Both the position numbers and the translations under genes were made by a program. 64,000 bases of DNA from GCA-2733415 sp964276095 (GTDB lineage Bacteria; Bacteroidota; Bacteroidia; Flavobacteriales; Flavobacteriaceae), in assembly GCA_964276095.1 (NCBI GenBank), contig CAXYDR010000001.1, forward strand, positions 310,001 to 374,000. Direction: 5' to 3'. The notes under the pieces are model-generated. The model did not search any database and was not told the DNA's origin. It saw only the letters and a list, made by a program, of their open reading frames with translations. Positions 53,133 through 61,203 of this stretch are shown piece after piece (position 1 is the stretch's first letter; each line of letters starts with the position of its first letter).

Positions 53133-53348
53133 ATGAGAAATCTAACCCCACAACAAGCTCAACAACGTATAGAATCATACCATCGAGGCTATCAGATTCA
53201 CCAGCATACGTTCGGTGGGGTATCGTCATACAGTTCAGAAAATATATTTTGGTTGGCTATTAGTTGTGTCTTTAAATTGATAACATATCCAATTGCATTT
53301 CTTGTTGGTTTAATCATAGCTGGAATTGCTAAACTTATTTATAGATAA
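53133..53348 (+). CDS. Small membrane protein
   Basis: A 71-residue protein with a Gln/His-rich soluble N-terminus and two hydrophobic stretches in the second half (IFWLAISCVFKLITYPIAFL and VGLIIAGIAKLIY). It is followed with a 1-bp gap by the zinc-finger protein gene. Unknown family. Confidence 0.62.
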   Translation: MRNLTPQQAQQRIESYHRGYQIHQHTFGGVSSYSSENIFWLAISCVFKLITYPIAFLVGLIIAGIAKLIYR

Positions 53349-53349
53349 C

Positions 53350-53946
53350 ATGAAAAACACAACATTTTGGGTAGTAGTAATAATACTAGTTTTTGGCGTG
53401 GGTATGTATCTAAAAAGTACATCCATATTTGATAGCAAGGGAGCTAATAACCTAAGACCCGAATATGAAAATAAAGTTACTCCAAAAGAGAAAAAAAAAA
53501 CAAAATGGATATCGGCAACATTTAAGGGCCTTATACCTGAAACAGGAGAAGAGATAGCATTATTATTTGAATCAAATGGTAAAGAAATAGAAATTTGGGG
53601 TGCATCAACTTCAGTTTGGGAATATGAGGATTGGTCTTGGAACGAAGGGAAATTGAAAGGTAATCAGTATTTAATTCAATATGATGTTGAAAAACAATAC
53701 ATGTTAAATTGTAAACATCATCAAGTTAAAAAAGAACACAAACAAGTATCTACATATAATAATAATAATAGCTCTTGTAGTTATTGTGATGGCGATGGTA
53801 TTGTAACATGCACTATGTGCGGTGGAACGGGTAGGAATAACCTAGGAGCTGATTGTGGATGCGTTACGCTTTACATTAATCAATTAAGGTTAGGTCATAA
53901 ACCCACCAGAACGCCGATGCATTGGTCGTGTGAATATTGTAATTAA
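53350..53946 (+). CDS. Membrane-anchored protein with DnaJ-like cysteine motif
   Basis: A 198-residue protein. Residues 1-22 are a transmembrane anchor, residues ~45-120 a strand-rich domain (ATFKGLIPETGEEIALLFE), and residues ~140-165 a CxxCxGxG-type zinc finger (CSYCDGDGIVTCTMCGGTG) like those of DnaJ, with more Cys at the end (CEYCN). I start at ATG 53350 since an in-frame start at 53326 overlaps the preceding gene. Chaperone-like binding is possible; function unknown. Confidence 0.68.
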   Translation: MKNTTFWVVVIILVFGVGMYLKSTSIFDSKGANNLRPEYENKVTPKEKKKTKWISATFKGLIPETGEEIALLFESNGKEIEIWGASTSVWEYEDWSWNEGKLKGNQYLIQYDVEKQYMLNCKHHQVKKEHKQVSTYNNNNSSCSYCDGDGIVTCTMCGGTGRNNLGADCGCVTLYINQLRLGHKPTRTPMHWSCEYCN

Positions 53947-53960
53947 AACTTAACTAACTA

Positions 53961-54461
53961 ATGGAGACAAAATATTTCTTAAATAAAAACGGCAATCAAT
54001 CTGAGCCATTTACAATTGAGCAGTTAAAGAATGAATACATAACTGCCGACACAATGATTTGGGCTGAAGGATTTGAAGACTGGATAAAAGCTTCAGAGTG
54101 TCCAGAAGTAGCACCATTAATATCACAACTACCTCCAGTAATAAATAAACCTCAGCAAAAACCAGAACGCGAAGCTAAGACCGATAGCAAAGGAAATGTG
54201 TTATATTACAGAGAAGTTAAAACAGAAAAAACCAGCACCGACGTATTTGCTATAATAGCTTTCGCAGCTGGGTTGGGTGGGTTCTTGATTCTACCTATTG
54301 TATTCGTTCCAATAGCATATATAGCTGGTATTGTATCTTACTTTAAAATGAAGCAAGATAAGTCACTTGGTGGTGCTGGATTCAGAATCATAGGAGCTGT
54401 TTTAACAACCATAAATATATTTTGGTTGATGTACCAGTTCAAGGTTGGGTTCTTTGCTTAA
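53961..54461 (+). CDS. GYF_2-domain membrane protein
   Basis: A 166-residue protein with an N-terminal GYF_2 domain (residues 1-55, KYFLNKNGNQSEPFTIEQL, WAEGFEDWIKA), a Pro/Lys-rich linker and a C-terminal membrane part of two to three helices (DUF4190-like, FAIIAFAAGLGGFLILPIV). GYF_2 domains bind proline-rich peptides or partner proteins. Third gene of a compact plus-strand run. Confidence 0.78.
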   Translation: METKYFLNKNGNQSEPFTIEQLKNEYITADTMIWAEGFEDWIKASECPEVAPLISQLPPVINKPQQKPEREAKTDSKGNVLYYREVKTEKTSTDVFAIIAFAAGLGGFLILPIVFVPIAYIAGIVSYFKMKQDKSLGGAGFRIIGAVLTTINIFWLMYQFKVGFFA

Positions 54462-54664
54462 CGGAGGTAGGACTGTTTGATGCCCTCCCCATATAGCGAA
54501 TAAGTTTCAAACTTGACTTTACAAGAATCCCTTCTTATATACAAAATTTCAATACCTTAAAAAAATATCAGGTTATTTGGTCTTTAAAATTCCAGCAATT
54601 TTTGAGATTGATTACTAGAATATGTCCTTGATAAAATACTTAGATATTTATAGTAAAAGATACT

Positions 54665-54811
54665 ATGAAAAAGAAAAAACTAATTATTACACTGGACCAA
54701 TTACTAACTGCAATTAAAAAATCCAATACTGTTCATTATCCTGTTGAGTTTAAATCTCCGTCAGATTTTAAATCATTCGTTACTTTTCTTGAAAGCGAAG
54801 GATTAAAGTAA
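54665..54811 (+). CDS. Small protein (48 residues)
   Basis: A short frame MKKKKLIITLDQLLTAIKK followed by a second amphipathic helix (SDFKSFVTFLESEGLK). Protein-like, charged composition in the 538-bp gap between 54461 and 55000, otherwise gene-free. No family known. A pair of TACCGTACC repeats lies just behind it (54820-54850). Confidence 0.5.
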   Translation: MKKKKLIITLDQLLTAIKKSNTVHYPVEFKSPSDFKSFVTFLESEGLK

Positions 54812-54919
54812 TGCGCTTTACCGTACCATAGCTATATAGTACCGTACCTGAATTGATGTTGTTATCAATGGACAGTAGCAGTAAAACGGCTATTTTGGAG
54901 CTATATCAATAGTTATGGG

Positions 54920-54992
54920 TTATGATGTGTTTAAATAAAGGGTTCCAGATCGACTGCGTCGATACTGAACCCATATTTAAACAAAGTCATAA
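54920..54992. repeat. Long imperfect inverted repeat after the helicase/polymerase-like gene
   Basis: From a centre at 54955-54957 pair CGAC/GTCG, GGGTTC/GAACCC, TGTTTAAAT/ATTTAAACA and TTATGA/TCATAA, with small bulges. It begins 8 bp beyond the gene stop. There is no T-run after it on either strand, so it is not a standard terminator; an origin or recombination site are alternatives. It contains one of the two GATC sites of the element (54948-54951). Confidence 0.6.
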
Positions 54993-54999
54993 CTAATTA

Positions 55000-57642
55000 T
55001 TATGCTACAAGTGTTGGTTTTGTAGTAAAACATCCTTCATAATCATTTCCAGGGACATTGTAATATCCAATATGAAAATGCACTTTCTTCAGCTGAGATT
55101 CATTCTCAATAATGTCAGAAATACCATCTTCATCAGTATTAGCTAGTAATATAGTTGTTGGTAATACAATACCATTATCAATAATATCTGAAGCTTTGAA
55201 TACTAATGCATCATGGAAACGCATTCCTTTTCCGTCAATAATAGAATCATATGCAGATATCAACTCCGCTTCAGCTTCAGTCATCAACTTGAAGAAACTA
55301 CCTTTTTCAACACCAGCAGTTAATGTAGCTAATTCAGTTGCCTTTGCTTTGGTATAACCAGCATCACGATAAATTTCTGCCGCCGCTTCATTACCTAAAC
55401 GATGGTTATTGATTGTAGAATTGAATATCTGTTTTGCGATATATCGTGTAACATTTCTCTTCTTCATTATGTTCTTATAAACCTTTTTAGCTATGTTCGT
55501 TTCTAATATTGTATCAATGAACTGTGGGTTAGCACCAGTTAAATCAACCTCAACATACTTTATGGGTACGACTGGTCTAAGAGCATTTGGTAACGCCGTT
55601 AATGGACTATACTCTCTGAATCCAACTCTTTTAGCTTTACCGCATCTACCTTTGGTTAAACAATAGATTATAGCTTGTCTCATCTGCTGCTTCAACTGTT
55701 TAGAACTATTGTATTTACCAATTGATTTATCGAATTGAAGTCTCTTAAAATTACTGGTTATCGCAACCTTTAATCTGTCTTTTTCATTTTGTGTCAGTAC
55801 AATATCATTAGCTTGAAGTTGTTGAATGATTGTACTACGAACATTCTTTACTCTATTACTTCCAGTATCTTTAAACCTTAAATATATTTCTTCGTTGTGA
55901 AATACCTCTTGTATTAACAATCCGCGCGCTACCTTATCAGTAAACTGATTATTACTGATTTTATGTATTGTGTATAACATTTGCCAATCATCGGTTAGTG
56001 ATGATTTAGTTTTAAGTAGCTCACTGGTGATTTCATTAAAATAGTTCTTTGACGCATTTTTTTGGTGCATTGATAATTGGTTAACGTGATATTTAGTACT
56101 ACCATTTATGCACAAAAAGGCATTAACGGATTTATAAAACTCACCAAGATACACACGTTTATTATTCAGCTTGTTAGTTAGTATAGTTGAATCTGTTCCA
56201 GCTAATAAATGTGCAGTTAGATATATTAACCCAAGCTTTGGGCTGAAGGTACCATCATCTTTATTGCGTAACTTGTACTTGATGTTATAGTAGTCTTTTA
56301 ATAAACTGTCCGCGCCGCGATTGATTAAGTTCTGAAGTTGTTCAGAAAATGTGGTCCCGATACGTTTATATATTTTATCAGTCTCATTAATGTATTCACC
56401 AACAATGAATCCATATGCTTCTAAGGTTTCTTTTAACACTTCTTTGTTATACAAATGATAATCATCTATTTTAACTAATAGCTCTTCCATCAATTTCATA
56501 CGATTAACATAATCATCTACTACAATATAACCAGTATCTTTAGCTAGTTGCTTGAATGCTGAATTTTGTTTTAAAGATTCGTATTCAGTAATTTTTCTTT
56601 GATAATCCTGATATGATGCATCCAGTTGACTTGGAAATGTTGGGTACTCTACATTATTATTACAGATGTTTACAAACAAAGCTTGATGTACGGTTGTTCT
56701 GCATCTACCATAACATTGCACCACGTTATTCACATTAATTTTATGAGCATCATTGTTCTGGTCGCTTACAATTAATATGCTACACTCTTTGTCAATATCA
56801 AATCCAGCAAAGTATGAACTGGATAACATTAATACATCAGTGTTTTCTATATCAAGTTGCTTTAACTCCATTCCACGACCGTTTGGTGCTAATTTTAACC
56901 TAAGAGTTTCTCCAACTAAATTAGCAACTCTGAGGTCTTTAAATGACGTGTGTAGATTCTTATTATTGGTGAACACAACAACTAACTTATCCTTTTCATA
57001 TTGGTCATACACAAACTGATTAATGGCTTTTTTATCATAGCTAATATCTAAATGTTTTGGCTGTTGGTTTGCTCGCGATACCTTATAATGTTGAATCAGT
57101 TTATTAACTGGAATGTCCCAAGCCTTATATATAGGTGTTGCTGTTGATAATGTGAATTTAGCTTTCCATTCATTATATATCAACTCCATGAATGCACCCA
57201 TACTATCTCGAAAGTTTGCGTCTTGTGAATATGCGTGAACTTCATCAATGAATATAGGTGTATCTAATAACTTCAGATAAACAGCAGTACCATACATTTT
57301 TAAAATCTGATTTGGTGTTGTATTGATGATTAAATTTTGGGTTTCAGAGTTTTCAAAGTAATCTAAAGCATCAGCCCAAGTATCTTTTGATTTATAATAA
57401 ATGAATAACTGTTTATCACTATTATAGTTAACTTCCTTAGATTTTTCTTCTTTACCTTTTATCATTCCTGTATTTGGACTGATAATGGTATAATTACCTA
57501 AAAGGTAATTTAGAATAGCGGTTGTTCCACCAATTCCAGTGCTTCCTTTAGTGAAAGACTTATTTTCTGTTACATTAGTAAGAATATCTAATGCGTCACC
57601 CGATATGTATTTGCTATCGAATGTTAATTGTGTATGCTGCAT
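55000..57642 (-). CDS. Putative replication protein: SF2-type helicase plus polymerase-like palm domain
   Basis: An 880-residue protein. Residues ~30-340 look like an SF2 helicase: phosphate loop KGSTGIGGTTA, DE-box FIDEVHAY, STATP, and QCYGRCR as motif VI-like. The middle is helical. The last ~200 residues show VDLTGANPQFID (motif A-like with catalytic Asp), a helical K/R-rich middle with AAAEIYRDAGY, and FHDALVFK (motif C-like His-Asp), the layout of family A/N4-type polymerase palms seen in phage and plasmid proteins. I infer the replication protein of the element. No named family; the palm assignment is by pattern only. Confidence 0.6.
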   Translation of the reverse strand: MQHTQLTFDSKYISGDALDILTNVTENKSFTKGSTGIGGTTAILNYLLGNYTIISPNTGMIKGKEEKSKEVNYNSDKQLFIYYKSKDTWADALDYFENSETQNLIINTTPNQILKMYGTAVYLKLLDTPIFIDEVHAYSQDANFRDSMGAFMELIYNEWKAKFTLSTATPIYKAWDIPVNKLIQHYKVSRANQQPKHLDISYDKKAINQFVYDQYEKDKLVVVFTNNKNLHTSFKDLRVANLVGETLRLKLAPNGRGMELKQLDIENTDVLMLSSSYFAGFDIDKECSILIVSDQNNDAHKINVNNVVQCYGRCRTTVHQALFVNICNNNVEYPTFPSQLDASYQDYQRKITEYESLKQNSAFKQLAKDTGYIVVDDYVNRMKLMEELLVKIDDYHLYNKEVLKETLEAYGFIVGEYINETDKIYKRIGTTFSEQLQNLINRGADSLLKDYYNIKYKLRNKDDGTFSPKLGLIYLTAHLLAGTDSTILTNKLNNKRVYLGEFYKSVNAFLCINGSTKYHVNQLSMHQKNASKNYFNEITSELLKTKSSLTDDWQMLYTIHKISNNQFTDKVARGLLIQEVFHNEEIYLRFKDTGSNRVKNVRSTIIQQLQANDIVLTQNEKDRLKVAITSNFKRLQFDKSIGKYNSSKQLKQQMRQAIIYCLTKGRCGKAKRVGFREYSPLTALPNALRPVVPIKYVEVDLTGANPQFIDTILETNIAKKVYKNIMKKRNVTRYIAKQIFNSTINNHRLGNEAAAEIYRDAGYTKAKATELATLTAGVEKGSFFKLMTEAEAELISAYDSIIDGKGMRFHDALVFKASDIIDNGIVLPTTILLANTDEDGISDIIENESQLKKVHFHIGYYNVPGNDYEGCFTTKPTLVA

Positions 57643-58096
57643 TAAAGAGCAGTCTGGGCTTCCCTAATAGGGTAATAACCTTAAGTTAGCCAAACAAAAA
57701 AGGTCCGCGAACTAAATGCCATCTCCTACATTTGTACACAAACCTTTTTAGCTCTTCAAGGAGCATTACACAATTTATATTTTTATTTGAAGATGGTGCT
57801 ACCGCTCGCGTGGTAGCAAAGTTATATTCTTTATTACTAATAAGAATATAATAAAATAATTTGACAAGGTCAAGTAGTTTTGACTGATTAAGCAATATTT
57901 TTTTAATATTATTTCACTACGTTTATTTATCATTTTTCGCGTACTTAAATCTTGGCTTGTTTTGTAGGAACCCCTGTGTTTAAAGTTGTTTTGAACGGAT
58001 TCTATGCCCACGTGATGAACCTCCTTTTATTATATAAACAATAGGTCAATCACGCTACCATAAGAAAGAAGATAAATAAATCGTTCATACAGTTTC
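57643..58096. other. Leader region before the helicase/polymerase-like gene
   Basis: No convincing gene. On the minus strand AAAAAGGT near 57749 can pair with ACCTTTTTT (57704-57696), a terminator-like hairpin with T-run in the leader, and ACCCTATTAGGG sits about 15-25 bp before the start codon. Another hairpin TGCTACC/GGTAGCA lies near 57796-57817. These could act as attenuation or as part of a replication origin. Confidence 0.4.
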
Positions 58097-58978
58097 TTAG
58101 AAATCAGCGAAACTTAATAGATGCTTAATCACATTATTACTGAAGCTATTACCGATGGCGTGATGCGTTGGTGTTTTCTTCAGTATCTCACACACATAAC
58201 CGTCGGGTAACGATTGCAATCGTTCTAATTCAACCGATGTGAATGGTCTGAATAATTCTCGTACTTGTTCATCATTCAACGATTCTATGTATGTTAGTTT
58301 TCCTTTCTTAGTTAATGCGTTAAAAATAGGGTTGGTAAAGACAACGCCGCCGAGACTCTTTTTAAGATAACGTGTTAACCCATTTTTAGTATAAGGAACA
58401 TTCTTGGTTAGAATAGCGTTCGCTTTGTCACGGTCCGCATATCCATCATTAATAATCTCTTTTAATAATATATTGTTAGATTCAGGAATAGTAATATTTG
58501 GGATGTTGGTCCAGTAGATACGATTACGGTTCTGACCAGTTAGCAAGTTAGAGTTTATCTGAATTGGTTTAATCCCTAATAAGTCACTGATTACTTTTCT
58601 ATCGAATTTTGACATTGACCCAACGTTTTCCATCAGGAAATATCTTGGATTCACTTCTTTAAGGATTCGTAATGCTTCAAAGAATAAACCTGATTTTTCA
58701 CCAGCTAATCCAGTTCGGTCTTTACGCATTGAAGATAAATCCTGACATGGACTTCCAAAAATCATAAGGTCTATTGGTGGTAGTTCTGTTCCATCTACTT
58801 CACAAACATTACCAAGTTGGATTGTCCCTGGGAAATGTGTTTGAGTTACCTTAATTGCACTTGCCAAAATTTCAGACGCGAAGTAGTTATTGATTGGGAT
58901 GTTTAATTGTGTTAGAGCTAATTGAGCCACAGAGATGCCATCGAATAATGATAGCACATTGATTTTGTTAGTATTCAT
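58097..58978 (-). CDS. Orphan phage-type DNA (cytosine-5) methyltransferase
   Basis: A 293-residue C5 methyltransferase of the short, phage-like kind. It shows LSLFDGISVAQLAL (motif I variant), FGSPCQDLS with the catalytic Cys, ENVGSM, QNRNRIYW and the late GNSFSNNVI. The target-recognition region is short. No nuclease gene is beside it, so it is probably an orphan that shields the element from restriction or marks its DNA. ATG 58978 is chosen; an in-frame ATG at 58993 is possible. Tandem hairpins stand before it. Confidence 0.88.
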   Translation of the reverse strand: MNTNKINVLSLFDGISVAQLALTQLNIPINNYFASEILASAIKVTQTHFPGTIQLGNVCEVDGTELPPIDLMIFGSPCQDLSSMRKDRTGLAGEKSGLFFEALRILKEVNPRYFLMENVGSMSKFDRKVISDLLGIKPIQINSNLLTGQNRNRIYWTNIPNITIPESNNILLKEIINDGYADRDKANAILTKNVPYTKNGLTRYLKKSLGGVVFTNPIFNALTKKGKLTYIESLNDEQVRELFRPFTSVELERLQSLPDGYVCEILKKTPTHHAIGNSFSNNVIKHLLSFADF

Positions 58979-59005
58979 TGTTTGCTTTAACAATAAATAT
59001 GCGGG

Positions 59006-59054
59006 TCAAGGACGAAAGTCCTTGATCTAAATTTGGGCTGTGCCCAAATTTAGA
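59006..59054. repeat. Two tandem perfect hairpins upstream of the orphan methyltransferase
   Basis: Hairpin 1: TCAAGGAC, GAAA loop, GTCCTTGA (59006-59025). Hairpin 2: 13-bp arms 59026-59038 and 59042-59054 around TGT. They are immediately adjacent, 28 bp upstream of ATG 58978. The junction forms GATC (59024-59027), one of only two in the element. They could fold in the mRNA leader or bind a protein. Confidence 0.7.
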
Positions 59055-59166
59055 TTCACCCCAGTAATGACGGGTGTTTACGTGAAAAATAAATTATCCG
59101 TATTTCATCGGGAATATGGTAAAACACTGGTACAGGACTATTTTTCCTTGTATCCTTGAAAAGTGA

Positions 59167-59289
59167 TATAAAAAAAGGTTTAGCATTCTCCATAACGGTA
59201 GAAGTATTGAAAACAGGGGCTAACACTAGTAAAATGACCTTAAAATCAGCTTAACCTTTTTTTATAACGGTAAAACAGGAATAACACTA
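59167..59289. repeat. Repeat-rich region before the small serine recombinase (possible res site)
   Basis: A 14-bp inverted repeat (59167-59180 and 59253-59266, core AAAAAAAGGTT) flanks 72 bp. A direct repeat with ATAACGGTA, AAACAGG and TAACACTA occurs at 59192-59228 and again, more tightly spaced, at 59264-59289. It ends 13 bp before the recombinase start. This is where serine resolvases usually bind. Confidence 0.55.
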
Positions 59290-59302
59290 AAAATTTATAA
59301 TT

Positions 59303-59947
59303 ATGATACAAGCAGCAATTTTCGGGAGAACAAGTACACAAGAGCAAGATTACCAACGCCAAGTTGTAGATATGCAAAAAGTAGCTGATAAATTCGATTA
59401 TGAAGTTGTGTCTATAATAACCGAAAAAATATCTGGAGCAAAGAAGAATGAAGAACGTTTAGGAATCCAACAATTATTAAATGAAGCTCGTGCAGGTAAA
59501 TTCCAAAAGGTATTAGTTACAGAGGTATCGCGAATTGGTCGCTCTACTTTAGAAACACTAAAATTAGTTGAAGAGCTTCACCAGTTAGGAATCAGTATAT
59601 ACTTGCACGACTTAGGAACTGAAACCCTCGGAGAAGATGGTGAAATGAATATGCAAACGGAAATGATGTTACATATGCTTTCATTATTTGCTAAAAATGA
59701 ACGTAGAACTACTATTACACGTATTAAATCTGGAATGGCACAAGCTAAAGCTAATGGTGTGCATTGTGGACGTTATAAAGGTACAACTGAAAACAAAGAA
59801 ATCTTTTTATCTAAATATTCAAAAGTGATTGAAGGATTGAAAAAAGGGTTTAGTATTCGTGAATGTGTAAAGTTATTTGATGTTAGTTTGGGCACTGTTG
59901 CAAAAGTTAGAAAGATGATTTTACCCGAATTAAATATGGCTGCATAA
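59303..59947 (+). CDS. Small serine recombinase (resolvase/invertase family)
   Basis: A 214-residue site-specific recombinase. The catalytic domain has the nucleophile in FGRTSTQEQDYQRQ, the Arg-rich VTEVSRIGRSTLETL and the E helix LFAKNERRTT; the C-terminal ~45 residues are a helix-turn-helix (KGFSIRECVKLFDVSLGTVAKV). It could resolve dimers of the circular element or invert a segment. The gene is divergent from the orphan methyltransferase with repeats in between. Confidence 0.92.
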   Translation: MIQAAIFGRTSTQEQDYQRQVVDMQKVADKFDYEVVSIITEKISGAKKNEERLGIQQLLNEARAGKFQKVLVTEVSRIGRSTLETLKLVEELHQLGISIYLHDLGTETLGEDGEMNMQTEMMLHMLSLFAKNERRTTITRIKSGMAQAKANGVHCGRYKGTTENKEIFLSKYSKVIEGLKKGFSIRECVKLFDVSLGTVAKVRKMILPELNMAA

Positions 59948-60626
59948 TCTTATAAATTATCATAGTAACATCAAACACAAAAGCATCATATTTTGGTCTA
60001 TTTCGACCATTTTGTGGTTTTGATGAAAAAAACTTTCATTTTTTTAGAACTTTTTTTAGGGTTAAAATGTGGTTTTGTTAATCATTGAATTTCAGTGAGT
60101 TATGAATATATTAAATAATATAAGGTTATATAAAACAGTATATTTAGTTTTAGCTAAACCCGTACTATCACTGATTTGTGAGAACAAAAAATAAGTTCTA
60201 TCTTGAATAAGAGAACGACATAAATCAACTATAAATATGATAAAACAAGCAACTAAAATTAGAAGTGGGTAAGTTCCTAAAAAACAAAAAGTCCAGTCGG
60301 CAAACTGAACTTAAATATTGTAAAATTAAATAACTCTCTAAAATCATTTAATGTATGAACAAATATAGTAAAACTTCAGAATTAAAAAAAAATGTACCTA
60401 AAAAGTGGAAACTTTGTTTTAGGATTCCTATACTTACACAAGTCACTGGAGTAGTATTCTATTCTTCAGTCAAATAATTTCAACCACAAGCTTATCGATT
60501 TAATACTTAGTTAAAATTCTTTAACTGGTATTAATATTAATCAAATCCATTTGGTGCTAGCCCTTTTGGTATTTGGTTCGGGGATTTCTATGTCCAAAAT
60601 TAAATATTAATTAAAATTTTAAAAGG
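59948..60626. other. 679-bp stretch without recognised gene
   Basis: I see no frame worth calling. TGGTC/GACCA near 59994-60010 may be a weak terminator for the recombinase. AAGTCCAGT/ACTGAACTT (60287-60313, one mismatch) is followed on the minus strand by a T-run. The stretch is very AT-rich. Confidence 0.4.
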
Positions 60627-61190
60627 ATGAAAAAAGCAGTAAATGAAAAACAATCAAAAATAACTTGTGGTGATTTAGAAATGGATGTAAAGTATTATCA
60701 CATCAGCAGAATAGAGAATAAAGACTCCATAATTAGAAATGGAATTAGAGCTAATGAAGGTCATATTTTCATGTGCACAAGCTTAAAGCAATTACCAATG
60801 ATTGCTGTTAACCAAATTGGCACCAATGAATATTCTATTTTTCAGATAGGTAGAAGAGGAATAACATCCGAAATATTATCCGATAACGTTGCTGAATCAG
60901 GTTCAGAAACTCAATTCTATATTCAGCAGGATATAATAGTCCCAGAAGATGTATTCCATATTAAGGACGAACTATGGAACGTCCATGAAATTAAAGAATA
61001 TTGTTTCAGATTAAGTTCCCAAAGATATGGTCTTTCTGAAACGGGTATAAATACATTGTTATGCCAACAAGTACGATTGAATAAGGAATGGTGTGAATAT
61101 CATAATCAAAAATATGGAACTAATATAACTCCATTAGAAATATATCAAAGAGCTTTATCACATCGTTCATTAACTAATGATGACCATTAA
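60627..61190 (+). CDS. ART-fold-like protein, paralogue of 52309-52770, next to integrase
   Basis: A 187-residue protein. After a short basic lead (residues 1-19, absent from the paralogue, so ATG 60681 is an alternative start) it reads KYYHISRIENKDSIIRNGI, then NEYSIFQIGRRGITSE, GSETQFYIQQD and LNKEWCEYHNQKYGTNI, all matching the 52309 gene. The histidine-led start resembles KptA/DarT-type folds. It ends 13 bp before the integrase ATG, suggesting a joint transcript. Confidence 0.58.
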   Translation: MKKAVNEKQSKITCGDLEMDVKYYHISRIENKDSIIRNGIRANEGHIFMCTSLKQLPMIAVNQIGTNEYSIFQIGRRGITSEILSDNVAESGSETQFYIQQDIIVPEDVFHIKDELWNVHEIKEYCFRLSSQRYGLSETGINTLLCQQVRLNKEWCEYHNQKYGTNITPLEIYQRALSHRSLTNDDH

Positions 61191-61203
61191 AAAACAAAAA
61201 ATC

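Noticed and set aside
57686..58011. Two overlapping ~70-codon frames on the minus strand (57686-57895, 57799-58011)
   Set aside because: They overlap each other in different frames, have unlikely composition, no family pattern, and lie over hairpins of the leader region.
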